Source of the DNA: an uncultured Bacteroides sp.
GTDB taxonomy: Bacteria > Bacteroidota > Bacteroidia > Bacteroidales > Bacteroidaceae
Assembly (NCBI GenBank): GCA_905198575.1
Contig: CAJKDC010000052.1
Location: forward strand, 1 to 20,537
Length of the DNA: 20,537 bases
Reading direction: 5' to 3'
Part shown: piece by piece, positions 1 to 8,040 of the stretch
Layout of the letters: every line of letters begins with the position of its first letter
How positions within the stretch are numbered: the stretch's first letter is position 1
The notes under the pieces: model-generated
What the model was told of the DNA's origin: nothing
What the model saw: only the letters and a program-made list of their open reading frames with translations
Databases searched by the model: none
Position numbers and translations under genes: made by a program

Positions 1-47
1 CCCTCTGATTAACAGTCAGATGCTCTAACCGACTGAGCTACTGAAGA
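1..47 (-). tRNA. tRNA-Asn (anticodon GTT), 5' part only; cut by the window start
   Basis: Read on the minus strand, position 47 begins a 7-base acceptor strand, followed by TA, a D arm (GCTC ... GAGC), and a 5-bp anticodon stem TCTGA/TCAGA enclosing the loop CTGTTAA. The anticodon GTT lies at 13-11, which decodes asparagine codons. The variable region begins with GGG at 3-1. The T arm and the 3' acceptor strand lie outside the window, so the other half of the acceptor stem cannot be tested. Confidence 0.93.
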
Positions 48-69
48 AGGTTTTTTCTCAATTGCGATG

Positions 70-77
70 CAAAGGTA
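70..77 (-). promoter_or_regulatory. Putative -7 box of the tRNA-Asn promoter
   Basis: The minus strand reads TACCTTTG, a full match to the Bacteroides -7 consensus TAnnTTTG. It lies 22 bases upstream of the tRNA 5' end, leaving room for a short leader. No TTTG is seen at the -33 distance. Confidence 0.5.
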
Positions 78-100
78 GTAGGATATTTTGAAATATGCAA

Positions 101-108
101 TATCTTTG
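101..108 (+). promoter_or_regulatory. Putative -7 box of the PfkB kinase promoter
   Basis: TATCTTTG matches TAnnTTTG exactly and lies 19 bases before the ATG at 128. This places transcription start near 115 and argues against an upstream ATG at 95 as the protein start. No -33 TTTG stands at the usual distance. Confidence 0.55.
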
Positions 109-127
109 CAAAAAAAAATACGCAAAA

Positions 128-1114
128 ATGGAAAAAATTATAGGTATAGGTAATGCACTGGTAGATGTCTTGTTTGCTGTAGACCGGGATGAGATGCTAC
201 AGGATATGGGACTTCCGAAGGGAAGCATGCAGTTGGTGGATGAGGCTATGATGCTGAAAATTAGGGAGATGTATGCTGGTGAAAAGGTGCACAAGGCTAC
301 CGGTGGCTCGGCTGCCAATACGATTTACGCACTGGCTAATCTTGGAGCGGCCACAGGTTTCATCGGAAAGGCCGGTGAAGACGAACTGGGAGATTTTTTT
401 GCGAAGAACATGAAAAAAAATAATGTGGACCTGAAATTATTGCGTTTTTCACTTCCTACCGGGATTGCTTCTACATTTATTTCGCAGGACGGACAGCGTA
501 CGTTTGCCACTTTTTTGGGGGCGGCGGCTACCTTGCATCCCGAAGATTTGTCGGTGGACATGTTCAAGGGGTATGCCTATTTCTATGTGGAAGGTTATTT
601 GCTGCAGGATAAAAAATTGATTATACGGGCTATGCAACTGGCAAAGGAGGCCGGGTTGCAGGTTTGTCTGGACTTGGCTAGTTATAATATTGTAGCAGGG
701 CAGGTAGATTTCTTCGACCAGCTGATTACGAAGTATGTGGACATTGTTTTTGCTAATGAGAGTGAAGCTTTGGCTTTTACAGGCAAGCAACCGGATGAGG
801 CTGTGCATGAAATAGCGGCCAAGTGTAGCGTGGTTGTCCTGAAACTGGGAGGCGAGGGTGCCATTATCAAAAAAGGTACCGAGCTGATACGTATAGAGGC
901 GGCTGATGTGAAAAAGGTGGTGGATACGACAGGGGCAGGCGACTTTTTTGCTGCCGGTTTTATGTATGGATTGATTTGCGGTTATTCGCTGGAGAAGTGT
1001 GCTACGCTGAGTAATATTCTGGCCGGACAGGTAATACAGATTGTGGGAACCAATCTGAGCAAGCGCCGCTGGGAGCATATCCGTGAGGAGATTGCCGCGC
1101 TGGTACAGCCATAA
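128..1114 (+). CDS. PfkB-family carbohydrate/nucleoside kinase (adenosine-kinase-like)
   Basis: A cytosolic ribokinase-fold kinase of 328 residues, a normal length for the family. The N-terminal strand (residues 3-13) leads to GGSAAN at 59-64, the substrate-binding glycine pair of PfkB signature 1. DTTGAGD at 266-272 is signature 2, with the anion hole GAG and the probable catalytic base Asp272. Family members phosphorylate sugars or nucleosides with ATP. The overall pattern resembles the adenosine kinase branch, but the substrate cannot be fixed from sequence. I chose the ATG at 128 because the in-frame ATG at 95 lies upstream of the -7 box, and because the family fold starts directly with EKIIGIGNALVD. 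The protease gene follows in the same direction 112 bases later. Confidence 0.9.
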   Translation: MEKIIGIGNALVDVLFAVDRDEMLQDMGLPKGSMQLVDEAMMLKIREMYAGEKVHKATGGSAANTIYALANLGAATGFIGKAGEDELGDFFAKNMKKNNVDLKLLRFSLPTGIASTFISQDGQRTFATFLGAAATLHPEDLSVDMFKGYAYFYVEGYLLQDKKLIIRAMQLAKEAGLQVCLDLASYNIVAGQVDFFDQLITKYVDIVFANESEALAFTGKQPDEAVHEIAAKCSVVVLKLGGEGAIIKKGTELIRIEAADVKKVVDTTGAGDFFAAGFMYGLICGYSLEKCATLSNILAGQVIQIVGTNLSKRRWEHIREEIAALVQP

Positions 1115-1226
1115 GGCAGCGGGCAACTGCATGAGCGGCAAATTAAGTTAAATATGCAGGATTTTCTGCCGTAGGTTGCAGAATAATGTTTTTATTTGTG
1201 TCTGAATTTTAGATTATTGCATTATC

Positions 1227-2942
1227 ATGAAGATAAATTCAAGATTTTTGTTGCTGGGAGGTATGGTGACACTGCTTGGAGCCGGTTTGCTGGGTTTCAA
1301 GGAAGATGACCGTAATTTCCAGATTGTGAAGAACCTGGATGTGTTCAACTCGGTCTTTAAGGAGCTGGATATGTTCTATGTAGATACGATTGATGCCGAA
1401 AAAATGATTCAGAACGGCATTAACGGTATGCTGGCACTGACTGACCCGTATACAGAGTATTATCCGGAGGAGGAGATGGGTAGCCTGAAACAGATGATTA
1501 CCGGAAAATATGCCGGTATCGGAGCTACTATCCGTTATTACGATGCGAAGGACCGTGTGGTGATTACGGAACCGCTGGAAGGTACTCCTGCTCAGGAGGC
1601 AGGTCTGAAGGCGGGTGACGTGATTCTTTCTGTAGGCGGAAAGGACATGGTGCGTGGCGATATGGAGAAAAACGAGCTGACGGATCATGTCAGTCAGGAG
1701 TTGCGGGGCGAACCGGGTACTTCTTTCTTATTGAAGGTGGAGAGACCGGGAAAGGACAAGCCGCAAGTACTGGAGTTCAAGATTACCCGACGCAGTATCC
1801 GTCAGAATCCGATACCTTATTATGGAATGGTGGCCGACTCGGTAGGTTATCTGGCATTGTCGGAGTTTACCGAGAACTGTGCCAAGGACTTTAAGAAGGC
1901 TTTTATTGAGCTGAAGCAGAAAGGAGCGTCTTCGCTGGTTATCGACCTGCGTGGAAACGGAGGTGGTTCTTTGTCGGAAGCTGTGGATATCGTCAATCTG
2001 TTTGTTCCTAAGGGCAAGGAAATCGTTACGCTCAAGGGAAAGGTGAAACAGAGTGAAGAGGGTTATAAGACCGAAAGTGAGCCGGTAGATACCGAAATCC
2101 CGCTGGTAGTACTGGTAGACGGCAGTACGGCTTCGGCTGCAGAGATTGTAAGCGGTTCCTTGCAGGATTTGGACCGTGCCGTGATTGTGGGTAAGCGTAC
2201 TTTTGGAAAAGGATTGGTGCAGGTGCCTCGTCCGTTGCCTTATAATGGTAGTCTGAAGGTGACAACGGCCAAATATTACATTCCAAGCGGACGTTGTATA
2301 CAGGCCATTGATTATGCCAAACGAAATGCCGATGGTTCGGTAGCCCGTACGCCCGACAGTCTGACGCACGTATTTCATACGGCTGCCGGCAGAGAGGTGC
2401 GTGACGGAGGTGGTATCCGGCCGGATATAGAGGTGAAAGGCGAAAAGTATCCGAATATCTTGTTCTATCTGATGAATGAGGATGTGATTTTCGACTATGG
2501 TACGCAGTATGTGCTGAATCATCCTCAGCTGGCTTCGGTGGCTGATTTCAAGCTGACCGACAAGGATTACGAGGACTTTAAGGCACTGGTGAAAGAAAAG
2601 AAATTTACGTACGACCGCCAGAGCGAGAAAGTGCTGAAAAACCTGAAAGAAGTGGCCGAATTCGAGGGCTATATGGATAATGCAAAGGCGGAGTTTGAAG
2701 CGCTCGAAAAGAAGCTGACGCATAATCTGGACCGTGATCTGGACCATTTCAGGAAGCCGATTCAGGAGATGATTGCACAGGAAATTATCAAGCGTTATTT
2801 TTATCAGAAGGGGGCTTGTATGGAAAGACTGAAGGATGATGCGGATTTGAAGAAGGCGCTGGAAACTTTGGCCGACCAAACAAAATATGCGGGAATACTG
2901 ACTGTGCCGGAAAAAACGGAAACAACGGTTGCCAAGAAATAG
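1227..2942 (+). CDS. S41 family C-terminal processing peptidase (CtpA/Prc type) with PDZ domain
   Basis: A 571-residue serine protease, probably acting in the periplasm. Residues 1-23 form a hydrophobic signal or anchor segment after MKINSR, with no clear AxA cleavage site. A PDZ domain covers roughly 90-175 (GIGATI ... GLKAGDVILSVGG). The S41 catalytic core follows. Ser303 in GSTASAAEI is the nucleophile, and Lys328 in TFGKGLVQ is the general base 25 residues later, the spacing seen in characterised CtpB. Gln332 is also conserved. After about residue 385 there is a charged, largely helical extension of roughly 185 residues. Family members trim the C-termini of exported proteins; the substrate here is unknown. 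No Shine-Dalgarno sequence is visible. The gene ends at a hairpin shared with ispG. Confidence 0.93.
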   Translation: MKINSRFLLLGGMVTLLGAGLLGFKEDDRNFQIVKNLDVFNSVFKELDMFYVDTIDAEKMIQNGINGMLALTDPYTEYYPEEEMGSLKQMITGKYAGIGATIRYYDAKDRVVITEPLEGTPAQEAGLKAGDVILSVGGKDMVRGDMEKNELTDHVSQELRGEPGTSFLLKVERPGKDKPQVLEFKITRRSIRQNPIPYYGMVADSVGYLALSEFTENCAKDFKKAFIELKQKGASSLVIDLRGNGGGSLSEAVDIVNLFVPKGKEIVTLKGKVKQSEEGYKTESEPVDTEIPLVVLVDGSTASAAEIVSGSLQDLDRAVIVGKRTFGKGLVQVPRPLPYNGSLKVTTAKYYIPSGRCIQAIDYAKRNADGSVARTPDSLTHVFHTAAGREVRDGGGIRPDIEVKGEKYPNILFYLMNEDVIFDYGTQYVLNHPQLASVADFKLTDKDYEDFKALVKEKKFTYDRQSEKVLKNLKEVAEFEGYMDNAKAEFEALEKKLTHNLDRDLDHFRKPIQEMIAQEIIKRYFYQKGACMERLKDDADLKKALETLADQTKYAGILTVPEKTETTVAKK

Positions 2943-2970
2943 AAAGTCTGGATTTACTTGTATATAAATA

Positions 2971-3017
2971 AAGCGGGGCTGCAAAAGAGTTTTTTCTTTA
3001 TGCAGTTCCGCTTTTTT
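2971..3017. terminator. Bidirectional intrinsic terminator between the S41 protease gene and ispG
   Basis: A 13-bp stem (2971-2983 with 2997-bounded loop to 3001-3013; two G-U pairs) encloses a 17-base loop and is followed by a T run to 3017. On the minus strand the far side is also T-rich (TTTATTTAT). It sits between two convergent genes and can serve both. Confidence 0.85.
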
Positions 3018-3026
3018 AATAGGTGT

Positions 3027-4874
3027 TTAACAGTTTTCGTGATAGTCGCCGTTTGCCTTTATCAGTTCAATCAGCTTTTCAACAGCTTGTTCTTCCGAAA
3101 TATTCTTTTCGATACATTCCTTCCGTTTGTACAGACTGACTTTGCCTCGTCCGGCTCCTACATAGCCGTAATCGGCATCGGCCATTTCGCCCGGACCGTT
3201 TACGATGCATCCCATGATTCCTATTTTCAAGCCTTTCAGGTGTGAAGTGGCTGCTTTTATGCGGGCTATCGTTGCTTCAAGGTCATAAAGGGTACGTCCG
3301 CAACCCGGACAGGAGATATATTCGGTTTTGGAAGTGCGCACTCTTCCTGCCTGCAGGATACCGAATGCTGTTTCGTCTACTTTCTGTACCGGAATATCAT
3401 TTCCTTGGTTGAAAAGTAAAATACCGTCGCATAAACCGTCGATGATGAGGGCACCCATGTCGGCAGCAGCTTTAATCTGAAGGTCTTCCAGATTGGTTTC
3501 GCTATAGTGCTGGAAGAATACTACCGGATTCTGTAATCCCTGACAGGTGAGCTGATGTACCAGTCCGCGGAATTCTCCCAAACGGTTGGGATGGTTGCTC
3601 TGTGCTACGATGACCACTTCGGGGTGCAGACGCAAGCCTGCTACTACCTCTTCGGTAAGGGCCATATAGGTCATGAACAGGAATTTCTGTTTGGCCGGAT
3701 GGTGGTGCAGTTCGACCATCTGCTTGAAATTGAATGCCGGATAAGTGCCTTCTGTGCCGTCCCATACGTTGGCATCGACGATATACCCGGTGTTTGCATC
3801 GGCTTTTTCGGGCAATTGCTGTCCGCAGTAGATGTAATCGGGCTTGAATTGAGGATTCGTATCCAGGTTTCCTTCCAGTCGTGCGGAAATAACTACCGGG
3901 AGATTGTCTCCGCCGATGTTTCCTACGGGCTGTGTCTTTCTGCGGGTAGGGTGGATGTAATTGAAGTCGGGTGCTTCCATACCTGGAATGTACGGATGTC
4001 CGGCACGCTTCGTTACATAGTCTACCAGTTTGCGGGCAACCGGGATTTCTGCTTCGGGAGCCTCGCTCAGTGAAACGCGGATGGTATCGCCCAGTCCGTC
4101 GCATAACAGTGCTCCGATACCCAAAGCAGACTTGATACGGCCGTCTTCACCATCTCCGGCTTCGGTTACTCCCAAGTGGAGTGGGAATGCCATATTCTCT
4201 GCTTCCATTTGCTGGGCCAGCAGACGTACGGTCTGTACCATGATGACGGTGTTCGAAGCTTTGATGGAGATAACCACATTGGTGAAATTCTCTGCTACAC
4301 AGATGCGCAGGAACTCCATGCAGGACTCGACCATTCCTTCGGGGGTATCACCGTAGCGCGACATGATGCGGTCGGACAGGGAGCCGTGGTTTACGCCGAT
4401 ACGGATGGCTGTATGGTTCTCCTTGCAGATGTTGAGAAAAGGAACAAGGCGTTCGCGTATTTTCTGGATTTCCTGGGCATACTCTTCGTCGGTATATTCC
4501 AGCTTTTTGAAAGTGCGTGCGGCATCTACATAGTTGCCCGGGTTGATACGTACCTTTTCGGCATAGAGGGCTGCCACATCTGCTACGTTCGGGTTGAAGT
4601 GGACATCTGCCACAAGTGGAGTGTCGTATCCCTGCGAGCGGAGACTCATGTTGATGTTTTTCAGGTTCTCTGCTTCGCGTACTCCCTGGGTAGTGAGACG
4701 GACGTATTCTCCACCAGCCTGAATGATGCGTTTGGCCTGTTCTACACAGGCTTCGGTATCCATGGTGACCGTGTTGGTCATACTCTGTATGCGTATAGGA
4801 TAAGCGCCACCCAAAGGAGTGGCGCCTACATATACTTCATTTGCCTGTCGGCGAGAATAATTGAAGTAATCCAT
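3027..4874 (-). CDS. ispG: 4-hydroxy-3-methylbut-2-enyl diphosphate synthase (IspG/GcpE), long form
   Basis: Catalyses the penultimate step of the MEP isoprenoid pathway, reducing MEcPP to HMBPP with a [4Fe-4S] cluster. The 615-residue length marks the long type found in Bacteroidota, Chlamydiae and plastids, with a large insert between the N-terminal TIM barrel (about 10-280) and the C-terminal cluster domain. The ligands are visible: Cys522, Cys525 and Cys556 plus Glu563 (CPGCG and MGCIVNGPGE), with the same 3/31-32/7 spacing as in E. coli. The N-terminus (VGATPLGG, IQSMTNTVTMD) is typical. The start ATG overlaps the purE stop by one base (TAATG), which suggests translational coupling. It is the last gene of the minus-strand run. 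Confidence 0.97.
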   Translation of the reverse strand: MDYFNYSRRQANEVYVGATPLGGAYPIRIQSMTNTVTMDTEACVEQAKRIIQAGGEYVRLTTQGVREAENLKNINMSLRSQGYDTPLVADVHFNPNVADVAALYAEKVRINPGNYVDAARTFKKLEYTDEEYAQEIQKIRERLVPFLNICKENHTAIRIGVNHGSLSDRIMSRYGDTPEGMVESCMEFLRICVAENFTNVVISIKASNTVIMVQTVRLLAQQMEAENMAFPLHLGVTEAGDGEDGRIKSALGIGALLCDGLGDTIRVSLSEAPEAEIPVARKLVDYVTKRAGHPYIPGMEAPDFNYIHPTRRKTQPVGNIGGDNLPVVISARLEGNLDTNPQFKPDYIYCGQQLPEKADANTGYIVDANVWDGTEGTYPAFNFKQMVELHHHPAKQKFLFMTYMALTEEVVAGLRLHPEVVIVAQSNHPNRLGEFRGLVHQLTCQGLQNPVVFFQHYSETNLEDLQIKAAADMGALIIDGLCDGILLFNQGNDIPVQKVDETAFGILQAGRVRTSKTEYISCPGCGRTLYDLEATIARIKAATSHLKGLKIGIMGCIVNGPGEMADADYGYVGAGRGKVSLYKRKECIEKNISEEQAVEKLIELIKANGDYHENC

Positions 4875-5383
4875 TAATTTGTCTTGTATGTGTATTTAAC
4901 TTCTTTCAGCTCTTCGTTGGCTTTCACAATCTTGTTTTTCAAGCCTTCCTTGTAGGCTGCAAATTTTTCGGCCAATGCAGCATCACTCAGAGCCAGCATC
5001 TGTACGGCCAGAATAGCTGCATTCATGGCACCGTTGATGGCTACGGTAGCTACTGGGATGCCGGGAGGCATCTGAATGATGGAGTAAAGTGCGTCTACTC
5101 CGTCCAGAACAGAACCTTTTACGGGAACGCCGATGACGGGAAGAGTAGTGTTGGCTGCAATTACTCCCGGCAGTGCTGCTGCCATGCCTGCTGCGGCAAT
5201 AATTACTTTAAGACCGCGGTCGGCTGCTCCTTTTGCAAACGCTTCTACCTCGGCCGGAGTACGGTGAGCCGAAAGGGCATTCATTTCAAAAGGAACTTGC
5301 ATTTCATCGAGCAGTTTGGCCGCTTTTTCCATTACGGGAAGATCGGATGTGCTGCCCATGATGATACTTACAATTGGTTTCAT
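4874..5383 (-). CDS. purE: N5-carboxyaminoimidazole ribonucleotide mutase (PurE class I)
   Basis: A 169-residue cytosolic enzyme of de novo purine synthesis that converts N5-CAIR to CAIR. The N-terminal MGSTSDLPVM at 9-18 is the phosphate and substrate-binding loop, and SAHRTP at 38-43 carries the catalytic His40. The central segment AAGMAAALPGVIAA is also family-typical. The length fits the small class I enzyme rather than a fusion. No purK lies in the window. The gene starts 12 bases after gcvH and its stop overlaps the ispG start. Confidence 0.97.
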   Translation of the reverse strand: MKPIVSIIMGSTSDLPVMEKAAKLLDEMQVPFEMNALSAHRTPAEVEAFAKGAADRGLKVIIAAAGMAAALPGVIAANTTLPVIGVPVKGSVLDGVDALYSIIQMPPGIPVATVAINGAMNAAILAVQMLALSDAALAEKFAAYKEGLKNKIVKANEELKEVKYTYKTN

Positions 5384-5395
5384 AATTTGTTTTAT

Positions 5396-5776
5396 TTATT
5401 CATTAATGATATTCTTGTATGCTTCGGCATCCAGCAGCGTATCCATCTGAGAGAGGTCGCTGGGTTTGAGTTGGATAATCCAGCCTTCGCCATACGGGTC
5501 TTGGTTGACCAGTTCCGGGTTTTCTTCCAGAGCACTGTTTACTTCCAGTACTTCGCCTGCTACAGGGAGGAAAAGGTCGGAAACTGTTTTTACGACTTCT
5601 ATGCTGCCGAAAACTTCGTTTTGTTCCAGTGTTTCACCTGCCGTAGGGACATCTACGAAAACAATATCTCCCAGTTGTTCCTGTGCATAGTCGGTGATTC
5701 CTACGTAGGCAATATCGCCTTCCAAACGAATCCATTCATGTTCGTTGGTGTACTTTACATTGTTTGGAAAATTCAT
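5396..5776 (-). CDS. gcvH: Glycine cleavage system H protein (lipoyl carrier)
   Basis: The 126-residue lipoate-bearing shuttle of the glycine cleavage complex. It carries the aminomethyl group from the P protein to the T protein and is reoxidised by the L protein. The lipoyl attachment site is Lys63 in GSIEVVKTVSDL, with EHEWI at 12-16 and GDIVFVDVP at 36-44 as family hallmarks. No gcvP, gcvT or lipoate ligase gene is present in the window, so its partners are encoded elsewhere. It lies between the PAP2-like gene (32 bases away) and purE (12 bases away) and is probably co-transcribed with both. Confidence 0.97.
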   Translation of the reverse strand: MNFPNNVKYTNEHEWIRLEGDIAYVGITDYAQEQLGDIVFVDVPTAGETLEQNEVFGSIEVVKTVSDLFLPVAGEVLEVNSALEENPELVNQDPYGEGWIIQLKPSDLSQMDTLLDAEAYKNIINE

Positions 5777-5808
5777 AATGTTTCGATTTTAAGGGTTTAT
5801 ATCTTGAT

Positions 5809-6492
5809 TCAAATAAACAAAATTCCGGTGATTCCACAAAATAAACCTACAATAAATCCGCCCAGTACCTCGGTAAGTGTATGCTGCTTGACGATGATAC
5901 GGGCCGAACCAAGCATCCCCGCAAGCAGAATGCTGACGCTTAGCCAGAAGACGGGATTGAAGTGGAAGATGAAACTGTAGGACAACAAGCCGCCTACCAG
6001 CAGGCCGCTGCTGGCTACGTGGGTGCTTATCTTGATTTTCAGGTTTACCAGTGTACATATGATCATGCAAATCAGCGTGGCAATGACAATGCCCGACATG
6101 TAGCGGGGAAGATGCAGTTTGTACATGGTGCCCAGACAGCCTAGATAACTGATGATGGTCAGTCCGTAAGGAATGAAACGGTTTTTCCGGTGGGTAAGTC
6201 CTTTGATGCCTAATCCGTTTATTTTCTGATGCAGATAGATAGCCAGCATGGGCAGCAATATGGTGAAGCAATATACCATGGACAGTATAATGAGCTTGTA
6301 TTGCAGAGGCATGATGTGTAAATAGGTGCAGAAGAACAATAGCAGAAAAGCTACCAGTGGAACCATGAAGGGAGTAAAGATGGCCGAAATTACTCTGGCT
6401 ACAAGGTATAGCTTGTCTTTCTGTATCGTTGTGTCTTCTGTTCTTTCTTCCGGATTGTGGAAGGTGAGCTGGTCAGGAATATTTGTTTCCAT
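5809..6492 (-). CDS. PAP2-like integral membrane protein, catalytic motifs incomplete
   Basis: A 227-residue protein with about six hydrophobic segments (roughly 30-58, 65-87, 110-124, 131-151, 161-190 and 209-227). The segment SARIIVKQHTLTEVLGG (196-212) resembles the third PAP2 phosphatase motif SRx5Hx3D, keeping Arg198 and His204 but with Glu208 in place of Asp. HRKNRFIPYG (101-110) could correspond to the KxxxxxxRP region. No PSGH is present; the nearest candidate is HVASSG at 158-163. It may be a divergent lipid phosphatase or one that has lost activity. It starts 4 bases after the rpoN stop, so co-expression with rpoN is likely. Confidence 0.7.
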   Translation of the reverse strand: METNIPDQLTFHNPEERTEDTTIQKDKLYLVARVISAIFTPFMVPLVAFLLLFFCTYLHIMPLQYKLIILSMVYCFTILLPMLAIYLHQKINGLGIKGLTHRKNRFIPYGLTIISYLGCLGTMYKLHLPRYMSGIVIATLICMIICTLVNLKIKISTHVASSGLLVGGLLSYSFIFHFNPVFWLSVSILLAGMLGSARIIVKQHTLTEVLGGFIVGLFCGITGILFI

Positions 6493-6496
6493 GTTG

Positions 6497-7969
6497 TTAT
6501 CGTCTTAATCTTGCTACAGGTATATTAAGTTGTTGCCGGTATTTGGCTACCGTTCTTCGTGCAATGGGATATCCTTTTTCTTTAAGGCAGTCGGCCAGTT
6601 CGTCGTCGGTGTAGGGCTTGTTTTTGTCTTCACCGTTGACTAATTCTTTGAGGATGCGCTTTATTTCGCGGATGGAAAGCTCTTCGCCGTCTTCGGTGGT
6701 ATAACCGTCGCTGAAAAAGAACTTCAAGGCATAGATGCCGAAATTGGTTTGCACATACTTGCTGTTGCTGACTCTGGAAACGGTAGAGATGTCGAGCTTG
6801 GCACGTTCGGCTACATCTTTCAGAATCATGGGCTTGAGAAGTGACTCATCGCCTTCCTGGAAAAACGGACGCTGCAGGTCTATAATGGCCTGCATGGTAG
6901 ACATGAGGGTTTGCTGACGCTGCTTTACGGCATTGATGAATCCTTGGGCTGCATCTACTTTCTGCTTCAGGAACAGCATGGCATCTTTCGACTCTTTGCT
7001 CTGGTTGTTCTTGTTGCGTGTATGTTCGTCCAGCATTTCGGTAAATTCTCTGCTGAGGCGTAGCTCGGGAATGTTGTGGTTGTTGAGGCTCAGCAATATG
7101 GTTCCGTCATCTTCCGTTTCGACAATGAAATCGGGTATAATTTGCTGGAAATTCTTTCCGATAGCTTCTCCCAGCGAGCTTCCCGGGCGTGGATTGAGTT
7201 TGACCAGTTCGGCTACGGCTGCATCGTATTGTTCTTCGGATATGCCGAGACGCTGGATGATTTTCTCCTTGTTTTTGCGGGTAAAATCATCGCAGTATTT
7301 ATCGATAATGTCATATTCAATCTGTTTCAGCGGAGAATTTTCTTTCCTTTTTATCTGAAGCAGCAGACATTCCTGCAGACTGCGTGCACCGATTCCTGCC
7401 GGGTCGAAGTCCTGAATAATGTTGATAATATGTTCTAATTCCTCTGGTGTAGTGGAAATCCCGTGATAGATAGTCAGTTCGTCAATCAGTGTGTCGTTAC
7501 TCTTACGGAGCAGTCCGTCATCATCCAAAGAACCGATGATATACTCTGCCAGTTCTTTTTGATGTGCATCCAAATCCTGCATGCTTAACTGCTCTTTCAG
7601 TGTTTCGTAGAAAGACGTTGTATCCGAAAATGGAATTTCTTCGGCTATTTCTCCTTTGGAACGGTTGTTTTCCTGAAGCTTATAATCGGGTATATCATCT
7701 TCGGTACGGTAATCTCCCAATGACAAGTCTTCACTGCTTTCGGGGTTAGGATCTCCGTTCTCGTCTACGTTATAATCGTTTTCAGTGTCATTGTCGGGTG
7801 CTTCTTTACCTTCCTCCAGGGCTGGATTGTCCAGCAGTTCTGCGTGAATACGTTCCTCCAGTTCCATGGTTGGCAGTTCTAAAAGTCTTACTGCCAAAAT
7901 TTGTTGGGGAGAAAGAGTCTGTACCTGTTGCTGTGCCTGTGTCTGCACCTGACGTGAACCTTGTACCAT
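6497..7969 (-). CDS. rpoN: RNA polymerase sigma-54 factor (RpoN)
   Basis: The alternative sigma factor that recognises -24/-12 promoters and needs an AAA+ activator to open DNA. All regions are visible in 490 residues. Gln-rich region I (about 7-54; LSPQQILAVRLLELPTMEL) contacts the activator. A strongly acidic region II spans about 55-110. The core-binding and HTH parts follow, and the RpoN box ARRTVAKYRQ lies at 470-479, close to the C-terminus as expected. No bEBP activator or ptsN/hpf neighbour is present, unlike the proteobacterial context. A -7 box lies upstream at 7995-8002. The four genes downstream follow at 1 to 32 bases. Confidence 0.97.
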   Translation of the reverse strand: MVQGSRQVQTQAQQQVQTLSPQQILAVRLLELPTMELEERIHAELLDNPALEEGKEAPDNDTENDYNVDENGDPNPESSEDLSLGDYRTEDDIPDYKLQENNRSKGEIAEEIPFSDTTSFYETLKEQLSMQDLDAHQKELAEYIIGSLDDDGLLRKSNDTLIDELTIYHGISTTPEELEHIINIIQDFDPAGIGARSLQECLLLQIKRKENSPLKQIEYDIIDKYCDDFTRKNKEKIIQRLGISEEQYDAAVAELVKLNPRPGSSLGEAIGKNFQQIIPDFIVETEDDGTILLSLNNHNIPELRLSREFTEMLDEHTRNKNNQSKESKDAMLFLKQKVDAAQGFINAVKQRQQTLMSTMQAIIDLQRPFFQEGDESLLKPMILKDVAERAKLDISTVSRVSNSKYVQTNFGIYALKFFFSDGYTTEDGEELSIREIKRILKELVNGEDKNKPYTDDELADCLKEKGYPIARRTVAKYRQQLNIPVARLRR

Positions 7970-7994
7970 TTTGCTGTTGTTTTTGTATTTTACA

Positions 7995-8002
7995 CAAAAG
8001 TA
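7995..8002 (-). promoter_or_regulatory. Putative -7 box of the rpoN promoter
   Basis: The minus strand reads TACTTTTG, matching TAnnTTTG, 25 bases upstream of the rpoN ATG in the 71-base gap after the nucleoside kinase gene. No -33 TTTG is seen at the usual distance. It suggests rpoN and its followers can be transcribed apart from the kinase gene. Confidence 0.5.
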
Positions 8003-8040
8003 GTTATTTGTTGGTGAATATACCTTGTTCTTGGGATTTT

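Noticed and set aside
95..127. Upstream in-frame ATG for the PfkB kinase
   Set aside because: It lies upstream of the -7 box at 101-108 and adds a Lys-rich segment absent from the family.
449..1141. A 230-codon minus-strand open frame opposite the PfkB kinase gene
   Set aside because: No domain or start signal; the kinase on the plus strand has both family signatures.
1164..1183. Small hairpin TTCTGC/GCAGAA after the PfkB gene as a terminator
   Set aside because: Only 6 bp with an 8-base loop, and no T run directly after it (TAATG intervenes). Too weak to call.
1728..2984. A 418-codon open frame on the minus strand opposite the S41 protease gene
   Set aside because: It is antisense to a gene with a full catalytic set and shows no recognisable domain. 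Its composition, rich in His, Gln, Arg and Ile, is what the reverse of a GC-biased gene gives. It also runs across the terminator hairpin.
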